A DNA stretch of 22,608 nucleotides from Jimgerdemannia flammicorona. Lineage: Eukaryota > Mucoromycota > Endogonomycetes > Endogonales > Endogonaceae. Shown one piece after another: positions 1 through 10,063 of this stretch; within the stretch, counting starts at the first letter, position 1, and each line of letters opens with the position of its first letter. Location of the stretch: contig RBNI01001403.1 in assembly GCA_003990745.1 (NCBI GenBank), positions 1 through 22,608 on the forward strand. The letters run 5' to 3'. A program made the position numbers and the translations under genes. The notes below the pieces were generated by a model that saw only the letters and a program-made list of their open reading frames with translations, was not told the DNA's origin and ran no database searches.

Positions 1-397
1 TAATGTACTCAATGTCCCACAGATTTTTATTAGAAGGGAACCTAGGCTATATAGGCCAAAACCCTCCCCCACCACCCATCAAGTACTGCCCTCTCATTAA
101 CCTAGGCTAGCTATTGTCCAGTAGCTTGACCATACTAGGCGCAGTAGGGCCTATATTGGCCCATACCTCATTCTGCACACCATGCTCTCCCTACCACCAA
201 AGGAGGTTACCATTAATACTAGTAGAAGAGATATATAAGAACAGTAGTAGATAGAGTAGAGTTGGGCTAGGGCTACTGATATAGTATGAGAACCTTATAT
301 TATTATAGATTAATTAATAAAGAGATCTAGTACTCATGGTAAAAAAAAAAAAAAATCATATTAGTATATATATCTATATAGAGATATTAGAGAACAG
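1..397. other. Unassigned, partly GC-normal stretch
   Basis: I recognise no gene here. Bases 50-230 are less AT-rich than what follows and contain a short repeated word (cctaggct at two places), which could be the edge of an element lying outside the window. A run of about 15 A residues sits near 340-354. No ORF of note, no terminal repeats and no RNA gene were seen. Confidence 0.5.
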
Positions 398-600
398 AAG
401 GCAAAAATACTTATTGATATAGGAGCAGTCATCTGTATCATTGCTAAAAGTTTCCTACTCTTCAGTTATCCATTGATAGACTATCTAATCTCAGTATTAT
501 AGTAGTAGATAGAGTCTTAACTCAACCTCTAGAAGAAGTACAAAATATCACCATTTCTCTTAGATATATCTAGTTTTTTATTCTAAAGACTATCATTACT
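398..600 (+). pseudogene. Possible retroelement aspartic protease remnant
   Basis: From base 401 the plus strand reads AKILIDIGAVICIIAKSF, which resembles the active-site region of retroelement aspartic proteases (hydrophobic residues, D-T-G-A/S, then an I/V-I-x-K-S-F stretch). The usual Thr of the DTG triad reads Ile here (ATA), one C-to-T change from ACA. Translation continues weakly to about 600 before a stop. No zinc knuckle, reverse transcriptase or LTR could be recognised nearby, so the parent element is unknown. This is a short match by eye in AT-rich DNA and could be chance. Confidence 0.4.
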
Positions 601-1082
601 AAAGCTATTAAGATATCTGATTTAAGTAGCTTGAAACTGAAAGATGTAATTATAAAGTATATTATTGTATTTATTTTCTATTATTTTAGCTATACTTATA
701 GATATTAGAACTAGTGTTTTATATAGTACTCTCAAATAAATCAAATTAATTCAAATCAAATTAAATGTTAATTAAAATTCTTGGTAGCTTACATTATAAG
801 ATAATCAGTTCTTTATTTGAAAGATATGTCACTTGAAATTCGCATATAAATATATAACCAAAATTCACACCAAACTGAAATTTACACATAACTAATATAT
901 ATTTTTTAAATTCTTATACATATATATAACCCTGGTTCTAGTTCTGGTCTCAGCCATATCTAGCTATAGTGACAGATATCCAGTGAGTATTATTATATGA
1001 TCTCTTTTTTAGCAAAAGATCAGAGATCAATAGATTGAGTTATTGAATTTTTACAGCTTATATGAGATTGACTTTTAGTTTT
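601..1082. other. AT-rich spacer, nothing recognised
   Basis: Strongly AT/TA-rich DNA with many TATA words and no reading frame I can relate to a family. It is probably decayed mobile DNA like its surroundings, but the sequence itself does not show this. Confidence 0.5.
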
Positions 1083-1325
1083 TAGATAGATAGTAGCTTG
1101 GGTGGCAGCTTGAGCCTGGACAGTAGCTTGGGCTTAAGTAGTAGCTTAGGCTTGGACAGTAGCTTGGGTTTAAGTAGTAGCTTGAGCTTGGATAGCAGCT
1201 TGGGTTAAGCAGTGGCTTAGACTTAGATAGTAGCTTAGGCTTAGGTAGTGACTTAGACTTAGATGGTAGCTTGGGCTAAGGTAGTAGTGGCTTAGACTTG
1301 AGTGATGGCTTGGGCTTGGGTGGTA
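1083..1325. repeat. Short tandem repeat (agcttgggctt-type unit)
   Basis: Degenerate tandem units built on tagcttgggctt plus a short variable spacer recur about ten times, with an apparent spacing near 18-24 bases. The units differ mostly by transitions. The repeat coincides with the Gln/Ala/Thr repeat of the decayed minus-strand frame, so it was probably once coding. Confidence 0.7.
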
Positions 1326-1590
1326 TCTTCAGAGACCCCAGAGGCCTCAGGAGTAGAGACTTCAGAAATAGTCTGAGGAGTAGCTTCAGGTTCAGTCCTT
1401 GAGATGAATTACTTAATTACTTCTTCAATATTCTTTTTCTTCTTCTTGTATTCCTCATTAGTTTTAGGTTCTTTATCATCCAACTAGATGACAACCTTAC
1501 TGATAGTATGGTTCATATTCTCAAAGGCTCCAGAAAGATGATTAATATAAAATTGAAGTTTTTTATAAAGTGAGATCTTTTTTTGATTTT
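1083..1590 (-). pseudogene. Decayed reading frame with Gln/Ala/Thr repeats
   Basis: On the minus strand from about 1590 downward, a frame with few stops reads through a Lys-rich segment (EEYKKKKKNIEEVIK). It continues into a Glu/Pro/Thr/Ser segment (TPQTISEVSTPEASGVSE) and then a tandem QAQAT/QVQAT-type repeat. In the repeat, TAA repeatedly stands where CAA (Gln) is expected, which is the product of a CpA-to-TpA change. After about 1200 the repeat continues in another frame as KPKLL-type units, so there is at least one indel. I do not recognise the protein. A charged, repeat-rich protein of mobile-element origin is possible but unproven. The DNA repeat (an AGCTTGGGCTT-type unit) can be seen directly. 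Confidence 0.45.
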
Positions 1591-1639
1591 TGGTTTTTAG
1601 TTTGTTTTTATTATTAATGCTAGCTTATTTATATATATT

Positions 1640-2180
1640 TTATCTATACTTATTACAATATCTGAAGCTCTCAGCTTATACTTATTGCTTGCAGGCTTAC
1701 AGGCTTATATGTACTTGTTATAATATTCAAAGCTGTTATTGCTTATAGAATTGCAGGCTTGTACTTGTTACAATATTCAAATCTCTTGCTTTATACTTAT
1801 TACTCACAGAATTGTGGGCTTATACTTATTACAATATTTGAAGCTCTTGGCTTATGCTTATTGCTTGCAGAATTGTAGACTTATACTTGTTATAATATTT
1901 GAAGCTCTTGGCTTATACTTATTACTTATGAGATTGTAGGCTTATGGGCTTTTATTGCTCATGAGATTGTAGACTTGTACTTATTGTAATATTTGAAGCT
2001 CTTAGCTTAAACTTATTGCTTGTAGTGCTTGTTATAATATTTGAAGCTCTTAGCTTATACTTATTACTCTTATTACAATATTCAAAATTCTTGGCTTAAG
2101 CTTATTACAATATATAAAGCTCTTGGCTTATGCTTATTACTTATAGGATTGTAGGCTTACAAACTTATAAGTATAAGTAT
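1640..2180. repeat. Degenerate minisatellite, about 61-bp unit
   Basis: A unit containing gaagctcttggcttat, then a variable ...ttgcttgcagaattgtag... part, then acttgttataatattt recurs across this stretch. Exact spacings that can be read are 1840 to 1901 (61 bases) and 1995 to 2043 (48 bases), so some units carry deletions. Differences are largely transitions and short indels. Small reading frames across it simply follow the repeat and are not convincing genes. Confidence 0.75.
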
Positions 2181-2555
2181 TTCAAATATAGTGACCAAGT
2201 ATGTATAATATATATATATTCTTAAGCTTTGAATATATTTGAAATTCTATATATTATACAATTCATACTACTTATCATCCATCTCTAGTGCTTCTTGGTA
2301 GATACAATGATATCTCACTCAACTTATTAAAGCTGAAAATGACAAAAATTATATTTGAATATTATAATCAGATATATATATTCAGATATAGTATATCTAT
2401 AAATTCTAGATCATGCTTACATAATATGATATCTGAGTGCTATATTTATTTGGTATTTCAAAATTTAACCATATTTCAATATTTGGGATTAGTTATTGTT
2501 ATTAAAATACCAGACTGATTGCTATACCTTTAAATATATATTTATAAATTTTTTT
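2181..2555. other. AT-rich spacer downstream of the hAT remnant
   Basis: AT-rich DNA between the minisatellite and the end of the hAT transposase remnant. It should hold the 3' untranslated part and terminal inverted repeat of the hAT element if that is complete, but I could not identify either. The 76-codon plus-strand frame at 2288-2518 has no recognisable content. Confidence 0.4.
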
Positions 2556-5504
2556 AGGATCTAAAGTACCTTTTTTAGCTACTATAAGATCTTTACTACT
2601 TGAAAATACTCTCTTAATTAGAGCACTTGTTGCTGAGATAGCTAAGTAGTCATATATAATTTTTGCTAAATTTGAGAAATCTCTACTATAGTTCTAATGT
2701 TTCCAATAAATTAAATTAATTAGAGAAACTCAAATAATATTTTGAATTGACTTAATTCAAATATGAATTTCTAACTCTCTTATCACTAATATAATATGTC
2801 AACTCTTGCTTAAAATTTAACAGTTTTACTTTTTAAATAAGTATCTACTTCTTGCTCAGGATTTGTCATCAGGTTTTGTCTTTTGTTAATTATATATTCA
2901 TATAATATAGCATCAATATCATCTCCTACTTCTTTATAATCTTCAGAACTTGTTTGATTAATTAATCTAGATAGAGGAGTATAGTTTTCATTATAAACTA
3001 TATTAAGTTTGTCTTTGGCCTCTTTAATCTAAATATCTTTCCAATTATATAATAAATAATATTTTAGCTTAAGCCTGAAATCAAGTACTACTTTTTATTA
3101 AAAAATAAAACAAAATAAAATTTAAAATAAATTAGTAGTGGCCAACAAGTAAATTTTGAAATAGATTTATACTGTTTCTAATACCAAGTCAATTTCAAAC
3201 TAGATTTATACTATCTCCAATATTAAGCAAATTTTGAAATATTTACTTACTAGTACCAATATAATAAATTGGAGTATTTGTTATTAAATAATATGTCTTC
3301 AACTTGATAATAGCTATAGTTAGTACTAGGTGAATAATTTTCAGCTCTTCTAAATATTTTCGAATTTCTTGATTATTATCCTCTAATATATTTATTAGAA
3401 AGTTGTAAATAGGAATAGCAAAATAAATTATTGGATATTTATAATGAGCAGTAAGATCTATTGCTTGTTTAAAATACTTTGGCATATTAATAATATCTTT
3501 TAGCATCTGCTAAGTATAGTCTTCTATAGCATATTTTTGCAAATCTTTATCAGCTATAACTGTTGAGATTAAAGACTATTAATAAATTAATTTATTAGAT
3601 TATTTGAAAAAAAAAAAAAAACGAAAAATAAAAAAAAATAAAAATAATATAATCAGCTTATCTCTGTTAATTCTAAAACTTATTCAATTATTAAATATGT
3701 TAAATTCTATCAAGTTTTAACATCCAAAATAAGTTCTTTTAGATTGTAGACTTTAAAAGCTAGTAAATCACTCTTAACATTATGGTGATAACTATATCTT
3801 GATAATAATTAATTAGAGCTTTGAAATTATTTCTCTAGAACCATCTTCACTCACATCATCATTAGCTTTTAAATAGACTAAAAAGTCCTGAACAGTCAAA
3901 TTTATAATATGAGCCAGGCAGTATCTCTTTGACTATAGATAATATCATCTTTTAAAATCATTTAGCACACAAATTAAGGTTTGAAAAAAATGATTTTTTG
4001 AAATATTGTTTTTCTGTTAAAAATATATCTCAATTTGTTTAAAAAAAAATTTTTTTTTTTTTTATAAAATTTTTGCCAAAGAAAGAATTATTATATAAAA
4101 AATTATTGGTAAATTTTTTTTTAAAAGCTATTATGATTTTAAAAGTTATAAACTTTTAAAATCTTGCCTCTAAATATAGATACAAAATAGTCAAAGGGAT
4201 ATATATTATATTGGCTGATAGTTGAGACTAGTATAATCAAACTCTGTCTCAATTGTTTGAAAAAATATAGTATTATTGAATACATTATCTATTGTTATAG
4301 CTAATATCTAGAGCAAAAAATCAATAATTCAAATATAAGATAACTTTTTTTCACAAATCTGACCTTTTTTAAAAATCCAATCTATTTTAAAAACCCAATC
4401 TTTTATAAAAACATGACCATTTTTAAATCTGACCTTTTTTAAAAATCTGACTCTTTTTTGATAATCTGACCTTTTTCAAAAATCTGATCTTTTTGAAAAC
4501 TTAACCTTTTTTGAAAACTCAACCTTTTTTGAAAACCTGACCTTTTTTGAAAATCTGATCTCTTTAAAATATAATCTTTTTGAAAGATTTGTTCTTTATA
4601 TATCTTTATCTATATACCAAAATCTTAAATACTATTCACAAAGATACTAGCAAGATTTTTACCTAAATGAGATTCTGATAGTTTGATAAAATTAATCAAT
4701 ATATAGTTGAGTTACCAATCTTGACAAATCTAGTATTATTAATTCTAAGAAATATATACATATTGAGTGATGTCTATATATCAATAGTGAAGAATATTTG
4801 ACCAGATACATTCTATTTCCAAATAAATAAATCAAAATAAGATTAATTCAAAATTATTTAACTTTGAAATATTCAAATTTATATTCAATATTAAAATATT
4901 AAATCTTACTTGTAGTGTAATTTTAATAGTATTATATTTTTATTGAAAGGCTAGTCTAATTTTATTTTATATAGTTCCAGTAGAAATAATAGTAATATTC
5001 AGTTTCAGAAGGTAAAAAAGATCTTTTAGCTCTGAATTCCCAATAACTGTAAAAGGTTGACTATTATAGATAATCCAATAAATAAGTTTGACTTAAAATA
5101 ACTTTATAGAGAATTTTAGCTATTTAGAGAATTATTAAATAGTAATAAATTAATAATAAGAATAATTAGAAAAGAAAAAAAAGTAGACAAGTTATATAAA
5201 AATCATACTTTTAAAAAAAAAAAAAAATCTATTACTCCTGTTTGATAACTCTTATGAAATTTATTAAAATATATCTACAAATTTATTATTAAGTTACAAA
5301 TAGCCTTATATGATATGTATCTTATGGTAGTTATATTTAATTCAGATATCTCTATTTTTCTTATACTCCTTTGTGAACTTTTTCTAAATATCAGATCATT
5401 CTTTTTCTTTTAGATAAGATTATACTTATTGAAGCTAGACTTATTGTAGTCAAACTTATTAAAGCTATTTCTGATGCCGAGGCTATTGTCATAGTATTTT
5501 CCAT
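2556..5504 (-). pseudogene. hAT-superfamily transposase pseudogene
   Basis: A cut-and-paste DNA transposase, read on the minus strand through many stops and frame changes. In order: a likely N-terminus starting at the ATG at 5504, with a Lys/Arg-rich segment and a weak BED-finger-like stretch near 5400; IDI-x-TSLNMYIFLRIN near 4770-4800; SHLGKNLASIFVNSI near 4640-4670; LAITIDNVFNNTIFF near 4250-4300; RYCLAHIINLTVQDFL near 3890-3930; LILDVKT followed by NLTYLIIE near 3690-3740; HYKYPIIYFAIPIYNFL near 3400-3450; and finally YDYLAISATSALIKRVFSSS near 2590-2650, the hATC dimerisation domain. All are standard landmarks of fungal hAT transposases. Most stops replace Trp, Arg or Gln codons (for example the expected Trp after DI). 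No intact product is possible. Terminal inverted repeats and the 8-bp target duplication were not found. Confidence 0.85.
4345..4590. repeat. AT-rich minisatellite inside the hAT remnant
   Basis: About ten or eleven copies of a roughly 21-23 base unit, aaatctgacctttttt(g)aa with variants such as aacccaatcttttata. The array lies between two consecutive hAT protein blocks (SHLGKNLASIF and LAITIDN) that are normally separated by only about 15-25 residues, so it is an expansion or insertion within the old transposase gene. Confidence 0.75.
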
Positions 5505-5772
5505 AGAGAGTATAAAAGTTACATCTGATATACGTAATTACTTTGAGAGAATATATATGTTGTCACGTAGTGGTCACTGAGTCCTTCAAATACGCCAGAT
5601 TCTCTTCAAGGTGTATCTCTTAGACTAACTCAAGTTTGTTATAAGCAAGTTCTTATTGGAGTGCCTTCCCAAGGTCTTATAGTCCTCAAACTTCTTATCT
5701 TTAAACTGTCTTGTTACATACCTCTTAGATTGCTTGCAAGGGATTGTGTGTATTGCACTGAAAAGAACTGAC

Positions 5773-5805
5773 TTTATTTCAGAGGAAATAAGAGGAGTAT
5801 TTATA
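5773..5805 (-). promoter_or_regulatory. Gypsy-1 LTR TATA box and poly(A) signal
   Basis: On the element strand the LTR has TATAAATA (5798-5805) followed about 20 bases later by AATAAA (5773-5778), the usual order for the U3/R region of an LTR. The same pair is present in the right LTR near 12969-13001 and in the inverted fragment near 18957-18986. Transcription start and poly(A) site were not located. Confidence 0.65.
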
Positions 5806-5909
5806 CAAAATATAATTCAATGATTGCTAAGATATAAAGCTAAATATAAATTTCAATAACTAAAACTACTAAGTTCCAGGGTCGGTACTGATGGTTGTAC
5901 AGGTTCTGG

Positions 5910-6003
5910 ATGCTGGCATTATTTAGTATTACATGAGAATACCGGTACTGGAATAATTTCGCATCACCTCAGAATACAAGTGCTGGCATTATTCAGTGTA
6001 ACA
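5910..6003. repeat. 70-bp-period direct repeat in Gypsy-1 U3
   Basis: The word tgctggcattatt[t/c]agt occurs at 5911 and again at 5981, with related sequence (ggtactg...) ahead of both, so the period is 70 bases. The pair lies between the stop codon of the U3 reading frame and the TATA box, and a diverged version is visible in the right LTR near 13108-13200. Repeats here could be enhancer-like, but this is inferred from position only. Confidence 0.55.
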
Positions 6004-6009
6004 AAGGAC

Positions 6010-7280
6010 TTAGAGCAGAAAGTTCAGGATCATGGGGGCTTCATCATCATCATTATCATCATCACTGAAGGAGATGAGATCTGCGAATTCGTCATGTAGG
6101 TCACGCATTTCATGTACCTCAATATTGCGTGGGATGACATCATCGCCAATGACATCATCATGTTCGGCTGTGGTGGGGAAATCAGGGAGCTCTCCCATCT
6201 ATGAGGTTCTCTTTCACAAATAAGGAACAAATGTGGGGTCTTGGGGAGATCTAACCCAGATGCTTAGGCCTTGGAATACTGAGATCAATCCTTACAGAAA
6301 TTGGTCTGGGTTGTCCTGAAGGATGGGGTACCAGAAGTCTTCTACTTCTTTGCTGTTGAGGGTGATAGTGGACTGGGCTTCTATAGCCACCCTGGCTTTT
6401 AGTGCATTGATATGGCAGGATGACAGATCTCTGAAGTCTGAGACTCTAACATACTTCAAGTTGGGGATTGACCATGGTACATACCTGAAGATCTGATGGA
6501 TCTTCTTAGCTATCCTCATTTTGTGTATATCCATGGGAGTGGCATTTTATAGCTCTTGGGTGCTGGCCTGTGGGAACTCCCAGCAGAGGAGGTTTCCTAT
6601 TTCATACTCCTGCCACATTTGGAGGCATTTGGTGGCAATAGTGATCCTTGTTTCCATTTTGTGGCAGTAGAGAATAAAGTAATAAGGGTCTGCAGTACTC
6701 AGGTTGATGCTAGGAGTCTTTCATGAGTGGGTCTCCATGGCTCTTCTGATGTCTTGGAACATCCTTTCCTTGACTGAGATACCTTGGTGATTCCTTGATC
6801 TTGAGGTTTGGTGGGCAGCAGGTATTTCATTTGTGGTAAGTCTTTGAGCTATTTTGGGATTGGTGGTTCTTGTTGGTTGCTGCTACTGCAGTTCCTTGAT
6901 CCTTCTTTTATATTCTTCAGGATGCTTGTACTGTAGTCACAATAACTCACAGTTGATCATCATTACTCATCTTATATGCTATATGATCTCCTTGTGCTCT
7001 AATCTAGTGGCTTGCAAGGAAAGGCTATCTTCTGTGCTGATGTCATTATTCTGGAGTCACTGTTACATCTTCCTCCTCAATAAGGATCTTCCTGAGCATC
7101 CTTATTCATTGGTCCAGTTCTGAAAAATTTGCTAATCCCATAACCTCTGGCAAGAGGTCGAAAAGTGGTGTTTATGGGCTGGTGTCTTCCCTTTGTATTT
7201 TGGTATGATGGTGAAGGGTTGCTCTCTTCATATAGAGCAAGGGCCTGATTCTGATCTTGACCAATCAGTTGACGGTTCAA
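6010..7280 (-). pseudogene. LTR (U3)-encoded protein, left copy, broken
   Basis: A decayed frame of roughly 400 codons inside the LTR. From the N-terminus: a segment with PLARGYGISKFF; after a frame change, a likely coiled coil (DSLSLQATRLEHKEII, later YKHPEEYKRRIKELQ); an Arg/Ser/Gln-rich basic stretch (HQTSRSRNHQG); MFQDIRRAME; METRITIATKCLQMWQEYEI; the most conserved block IHQIFRYVPWSIPNLKYV; and an Asp/Glu-rich tail (FSDDDNDDDEAPMILNFLL) ending at 6010. Stops interrupt the frame, several at positions where the right copy still has a sense codon. The function is unknown and I see no known domain. A related protein lies in the unrelated-looking LTR at 20479-21464, which argues this was a real gene. 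Confidence 0.65.
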
Positions 7281-7431
7281 ACTCCTCTGACTTCGAAAGT
7301 CTCATAGATGAGTAGTTGCCAGTGCTGTATCCCTTAGAGAATGGTCCAGACAGATAGCCTGCTGGTCATGGGACATGCTGTTATGATTCACGGACTGGAA
7401 CCTCACAGGTAGTCATCATGTTTTGCTTTTC

Positions 7432-8448
7432 TTATATAGGTTCATGGTATTTCTTGAGTCTGTTCCTATGTACTGTGGTAGGCAGTATGGTCCCTGAGAT
7501 TTTTCTAAGCCAGAAGATAGTTCCCTTGATATCTTGCACGTAGAAGGGTCCTTCCTATTTGGGCTCCAGTTTTCGTGACCATGAGGCTTCTACCATATAT
7601 CAATAGAGTAGAACCTTTTCTCCAATTCAGATGGGTTCTAGGGCCTTGTGATTCTTTTCCACATTCTTCCTTATCAGTGCTTGTGACTTGGTGATGTAAT
7701 CTTCAGCCTTCTTCCTGATTTGGTATAGTCTCTGGATTTCTGCATCAACCCATCTCCAAGTTAGGTCTAGATTTGTGGCTGAGGTTCCATCAGAATCTTC
7801 TTCTCTGAAGAGCAGCTCTCTTGGGGTAAAATATGTGCTCTGTGACCATATGTCTCATAGGACAGAGAGGGCGGTTGGGAGATAGTTATCCCAATTCTCA
7901 TATATCTCTGAGATCTTCACTAGGATGTTTTTGGGGGTCTTGTTGGTTCTCTCCATCTGTCCATTTCCTTGAGGGTGGTATGCAGTGGTCTTGATGTACT
8001 GGATCTTGTATTTCTGATATATTATCTCATGGAATCTATTGACAAATTCTGTTTCATGGTCTGTTGTGATTTGCTTTGGTGTCTTGTAGCAGCAGATGAT
8101 TTCTCAGTACAGGAAGTCAGCTATAGAGAGGGCATTGGCTTCTTGTAATGCTCCTGCCTCTATCCATTTGGTGAAGAGGTCTACAATAACTATAATATAG
8201 CAGTTTCCTAATAGTGTTACTGGTAGTGGTCCAATGATATCCATTGCAATGTGGTGGAAGGGGATAGACACAATTCTTGATAACCCAGGTGCCTGGTCTT
8301 GCTGATCTTGTTTCTGTTTTTGGCACTTATTACACCCTTTGACAAATTGGTGCAGGTCTTCTTCCATCTTGGGCCACCATATGGTTCTTCTTGCCTTGTC
8401 GTATGTGTTGGTTCCTCCTAAGTGTCCTTGCTCATGTACTTCCTTCAT
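7432..8448 (-). pseudogene. Gypsy-1 integrase with GPY/F-type end
   Basis: Integrase inserts the cDNA. The HHCC zinc-binding region is seen as HEQGHLGG...CNKCQ (near 8305-8440). The catalytic triad is complete: Asp in AMDIIGPLP (near 8235), Asp in TTDHETEF (near 8057) and Glu in GNGQMERTNKT (near 7955). The C-terminal part has LEPK followed by a stop and then EGPFYVQDIKG, a GPY/F-type module, and ends HRNRLKKYHEPI. Stops at 8104-8106, 7855-7857 and in the GPY/F region break it, but the frame is otherwise continuous. No chromodomain was recognised, so it is not an obvious chromovirus by this criterion. Confidence 0.88.
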
Positions 8449-8653
8449 TATTTGATACTTCTTGTATTTGGGTATTACTAGCTTTCCTCCTTTTCTGAGT
8501 GTAGTGTTGTCTAATTCAAACTGTTTCTAAGTCTGGTTGATGATAGTGATTGTCCAGAATTCAAGGTGGTTGGGCATCTTCCACTGCCCAAGGTAGCTGA
8601 TTAATCCATAGTATAGCTCCTTATTCATATTGAATAGTCTTAATGGGGGTGTT
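8449..8653 (-). other. Degraded RNase H-integrase linker
   Basis: In the Pol frame this stretch reads through three stops, with segments such as TPIKTIQYE and WINQLPWAVEDAQPP, towards the integrase N-terminus. A frame shift lies between about 8500 and 8450. It is the usual variable linker, and no separate domain was recognised. Confidence 0.6.
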
Positions 8654-10063
8654 TCAGGGTGTCCTTGAGAGTGCATCGGCATTGGTGTTGGTCTTTCCTG
8701 AGTGGTGCTTAATAGTACAGTCATACTCTTGTAGCCTGTAGATCCATCTGGCATATATTCCTTTAGGGTTCAGAGTATGGAATAGCCAGGCAAGAGTGGA
8801 ATGGTCTGTTTGAATAGTGAAGTATTTCCCAGCTAGGTAGTAGTGGAACTTGTCTACTGTCCAGACTACTGCTAAGCATTTAAGCTTGCATGACTCATAG
8901 TTCTGTTCTGCTCTGCAGGTACCTTGGCTTGCATAGAAGATAACATATTTATGTCTGTCTTTCTTCTGAGCTAGGACTGCTCCAAGTCCTATAGTACTTG
9001 CATCTGTCTGCAGGATGAATTCTAGGTTCCAGTCTGGTCTTCTGAGGATGGGTGCTTGGGTCAACCTGGTCTTGAGTTCATTGAAGGTTTCTTAATGCTC
9101 CTTGGTCCATTCAAATTTGTTCTCCTTTTTCAGTAGCTCATAGATAGGTGCTGCAATGTTGGAGTATCCTTTGATGAATCTTCTGTAGTAGCTGGCTAGT
9201 CCAAGGAAGGCATAGACTTCTGTGGTTGTTCTGGGTCTTGGGTAGACTGCAACAGCCTCGATCTTCATTGGGTCTATGTGGATTCTGGTCTGGTTGATGA
9301 GGTGTCCTAGGTAGGTGATTTCTTGAGCTGCAAACTTGCATTTCTTAGACTTGATGTAGAGGCCATGCTCCTTGAGCCTCTTGAGGGCAGCTGTATGTGA
9401 TTGACATGTTCCCATGCAGTATTGCTGAAGGTGATCACATCATCAACATAGACAAAGAGCTATTTTCCAATCTCATTGCTGAAGACTCTGTTCATCATTT
9501 GCTGGAAACTTGCACATTCCAAATGGCATTCGTGGATAGATATAGGTGGTGTCAGGTGTGATGAAGGCTGATTTCTCACTGGCATCTTGAGTGAGACCAA
9601 TCTGATGGAAGCCTGAGAATAGATCCAAGGTGGTGTAGTATTTGACTTTGCTTCTAAGGGTGGTAAGGATTTCTTGAATATTCAGCAAGGGCTGCCTATC
9701 CTTCTTGGTGATGGCATTGAGCTTCCTGTAGTCAATACAGAGTCTTGGTGCAAACTCTCCAGGCTTGCTTCCTTTCTTCAGGGCTAGGACAATGGGTGAG
9801 GCCCAGGGCCTGATAGCTTGCTTGATGATTTTGGCTTCTTCCATTTCTTTGAGTTCTGCTTGCAGCCACTCTCTGTAGACAGGTGGTATGGGTCTGGCTT
9901 TCTGGTAGATAGGCTTGATATCACTGGTGTCAACTTCGTAGTAGTACTTGGATTCTTGATTGTAGATATCTCTAAAGTCTGTAGCAAGTACTCCTTCATT
10001 CTGGTGCAGGATCTTGAGAAGTTGTTCCTCCAGGGGGAAGTTTTCTCCAATGGTATATATGTG
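8654..10063 (-). pseudogene. pol: Gypsy-1 reverse transcriptase and RNase H
   Basis: The RT and RNase H part of Pol. RT landmarks are RPWASPIVLALKKG, RLCIDYRKLNAIT, YTTLDLFSGFHQI and PFGMC, then the active-site LFVYVDD (YVDD codons at 9439-9450). After a frame change comes KSKKCKFAAQEITYLGHLI and the thumb/connection FLGLASYYRRFI. RNase H follows: FILQTDASTIGLGAVLAQ, RAEQNYESCKLKCLAVVWTV, IQTDHSTLAWLF and NADALSRTP. Right after PFGMC an apparent deletion of about 11 bases removes the expected short loop and shifts the frame. A TAG (9460-9462) lies just before YVDD, a second small shift follows it near 9395, and a TAA (9092-9094) separates the thumb from RNase H. The enzyme cannot be made from this copy. 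Confidence 0.9.

Larger units (their letters stand above)
5561..7418 (-). mobile_element. Gypsy-1 LTR (3' LTR of the minus-strand element)
   Basis: This segment is repeated in the same orientation from 12755 to 14401, on the other side of a Ty3/gypsy Gag-Pol region, so it is an LTR. The U5 end is firm: both copies begin (plus strand) with TGTCA[C/T]GTAGTGG, giving a CA terminus on the element strand. The other boundary is tentative. I place it at 7418 because the element strand there reads TGATGACTACC right after an A/G-rich tract (AAGAAAAGCAAAAC), a possible polypurine tract. U3 is about 1.6 kb and contains a protein-coding frame. The TATA box and poly(A) signal lie near 5800. The copies differ mostly by transitions plus a few small indels. 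Confidence 0.8.

Noticed and set aside
1640..2180. CRISPR-like regular repeats
   Set aside because: Units are long, degenerate and contiguous, without unique spacers; the eukaryotic transposon context argues for a minisatellite.
1739..2518. Two small plus-strand frames in AT-rich DNA (66 and 76 codons)
   Set aside because: The first follows the minisatellite and the second is composition-driven (Ile/Tyr/Asn-rich); neither has family features.
5561..5881. Reading the Gypsy-1 LTR as only about 320 bases, with 18878-19190 as a solo LTR
   Set aside because: Both copies flanking Gag-Pol share similarity for at least 1.4 kb beyond this point, so the LTR is long; the inverted piece stops exactly at the PLE boundary, which marks truncation.
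6032..6223. Ser-rich plus-strand frame (and its twin at 13222-13473)
   Set aside because: Antisense shadow of the acidic GAT-rich tail of the U3 protein; the Ser run is the complement of Asp codons.
7400..7900. Chromodomain after integrase
   Set aside because: The frame ends soon after the GPY/F-type segment, with no aromatic-cage pattern typical of chromodomains.
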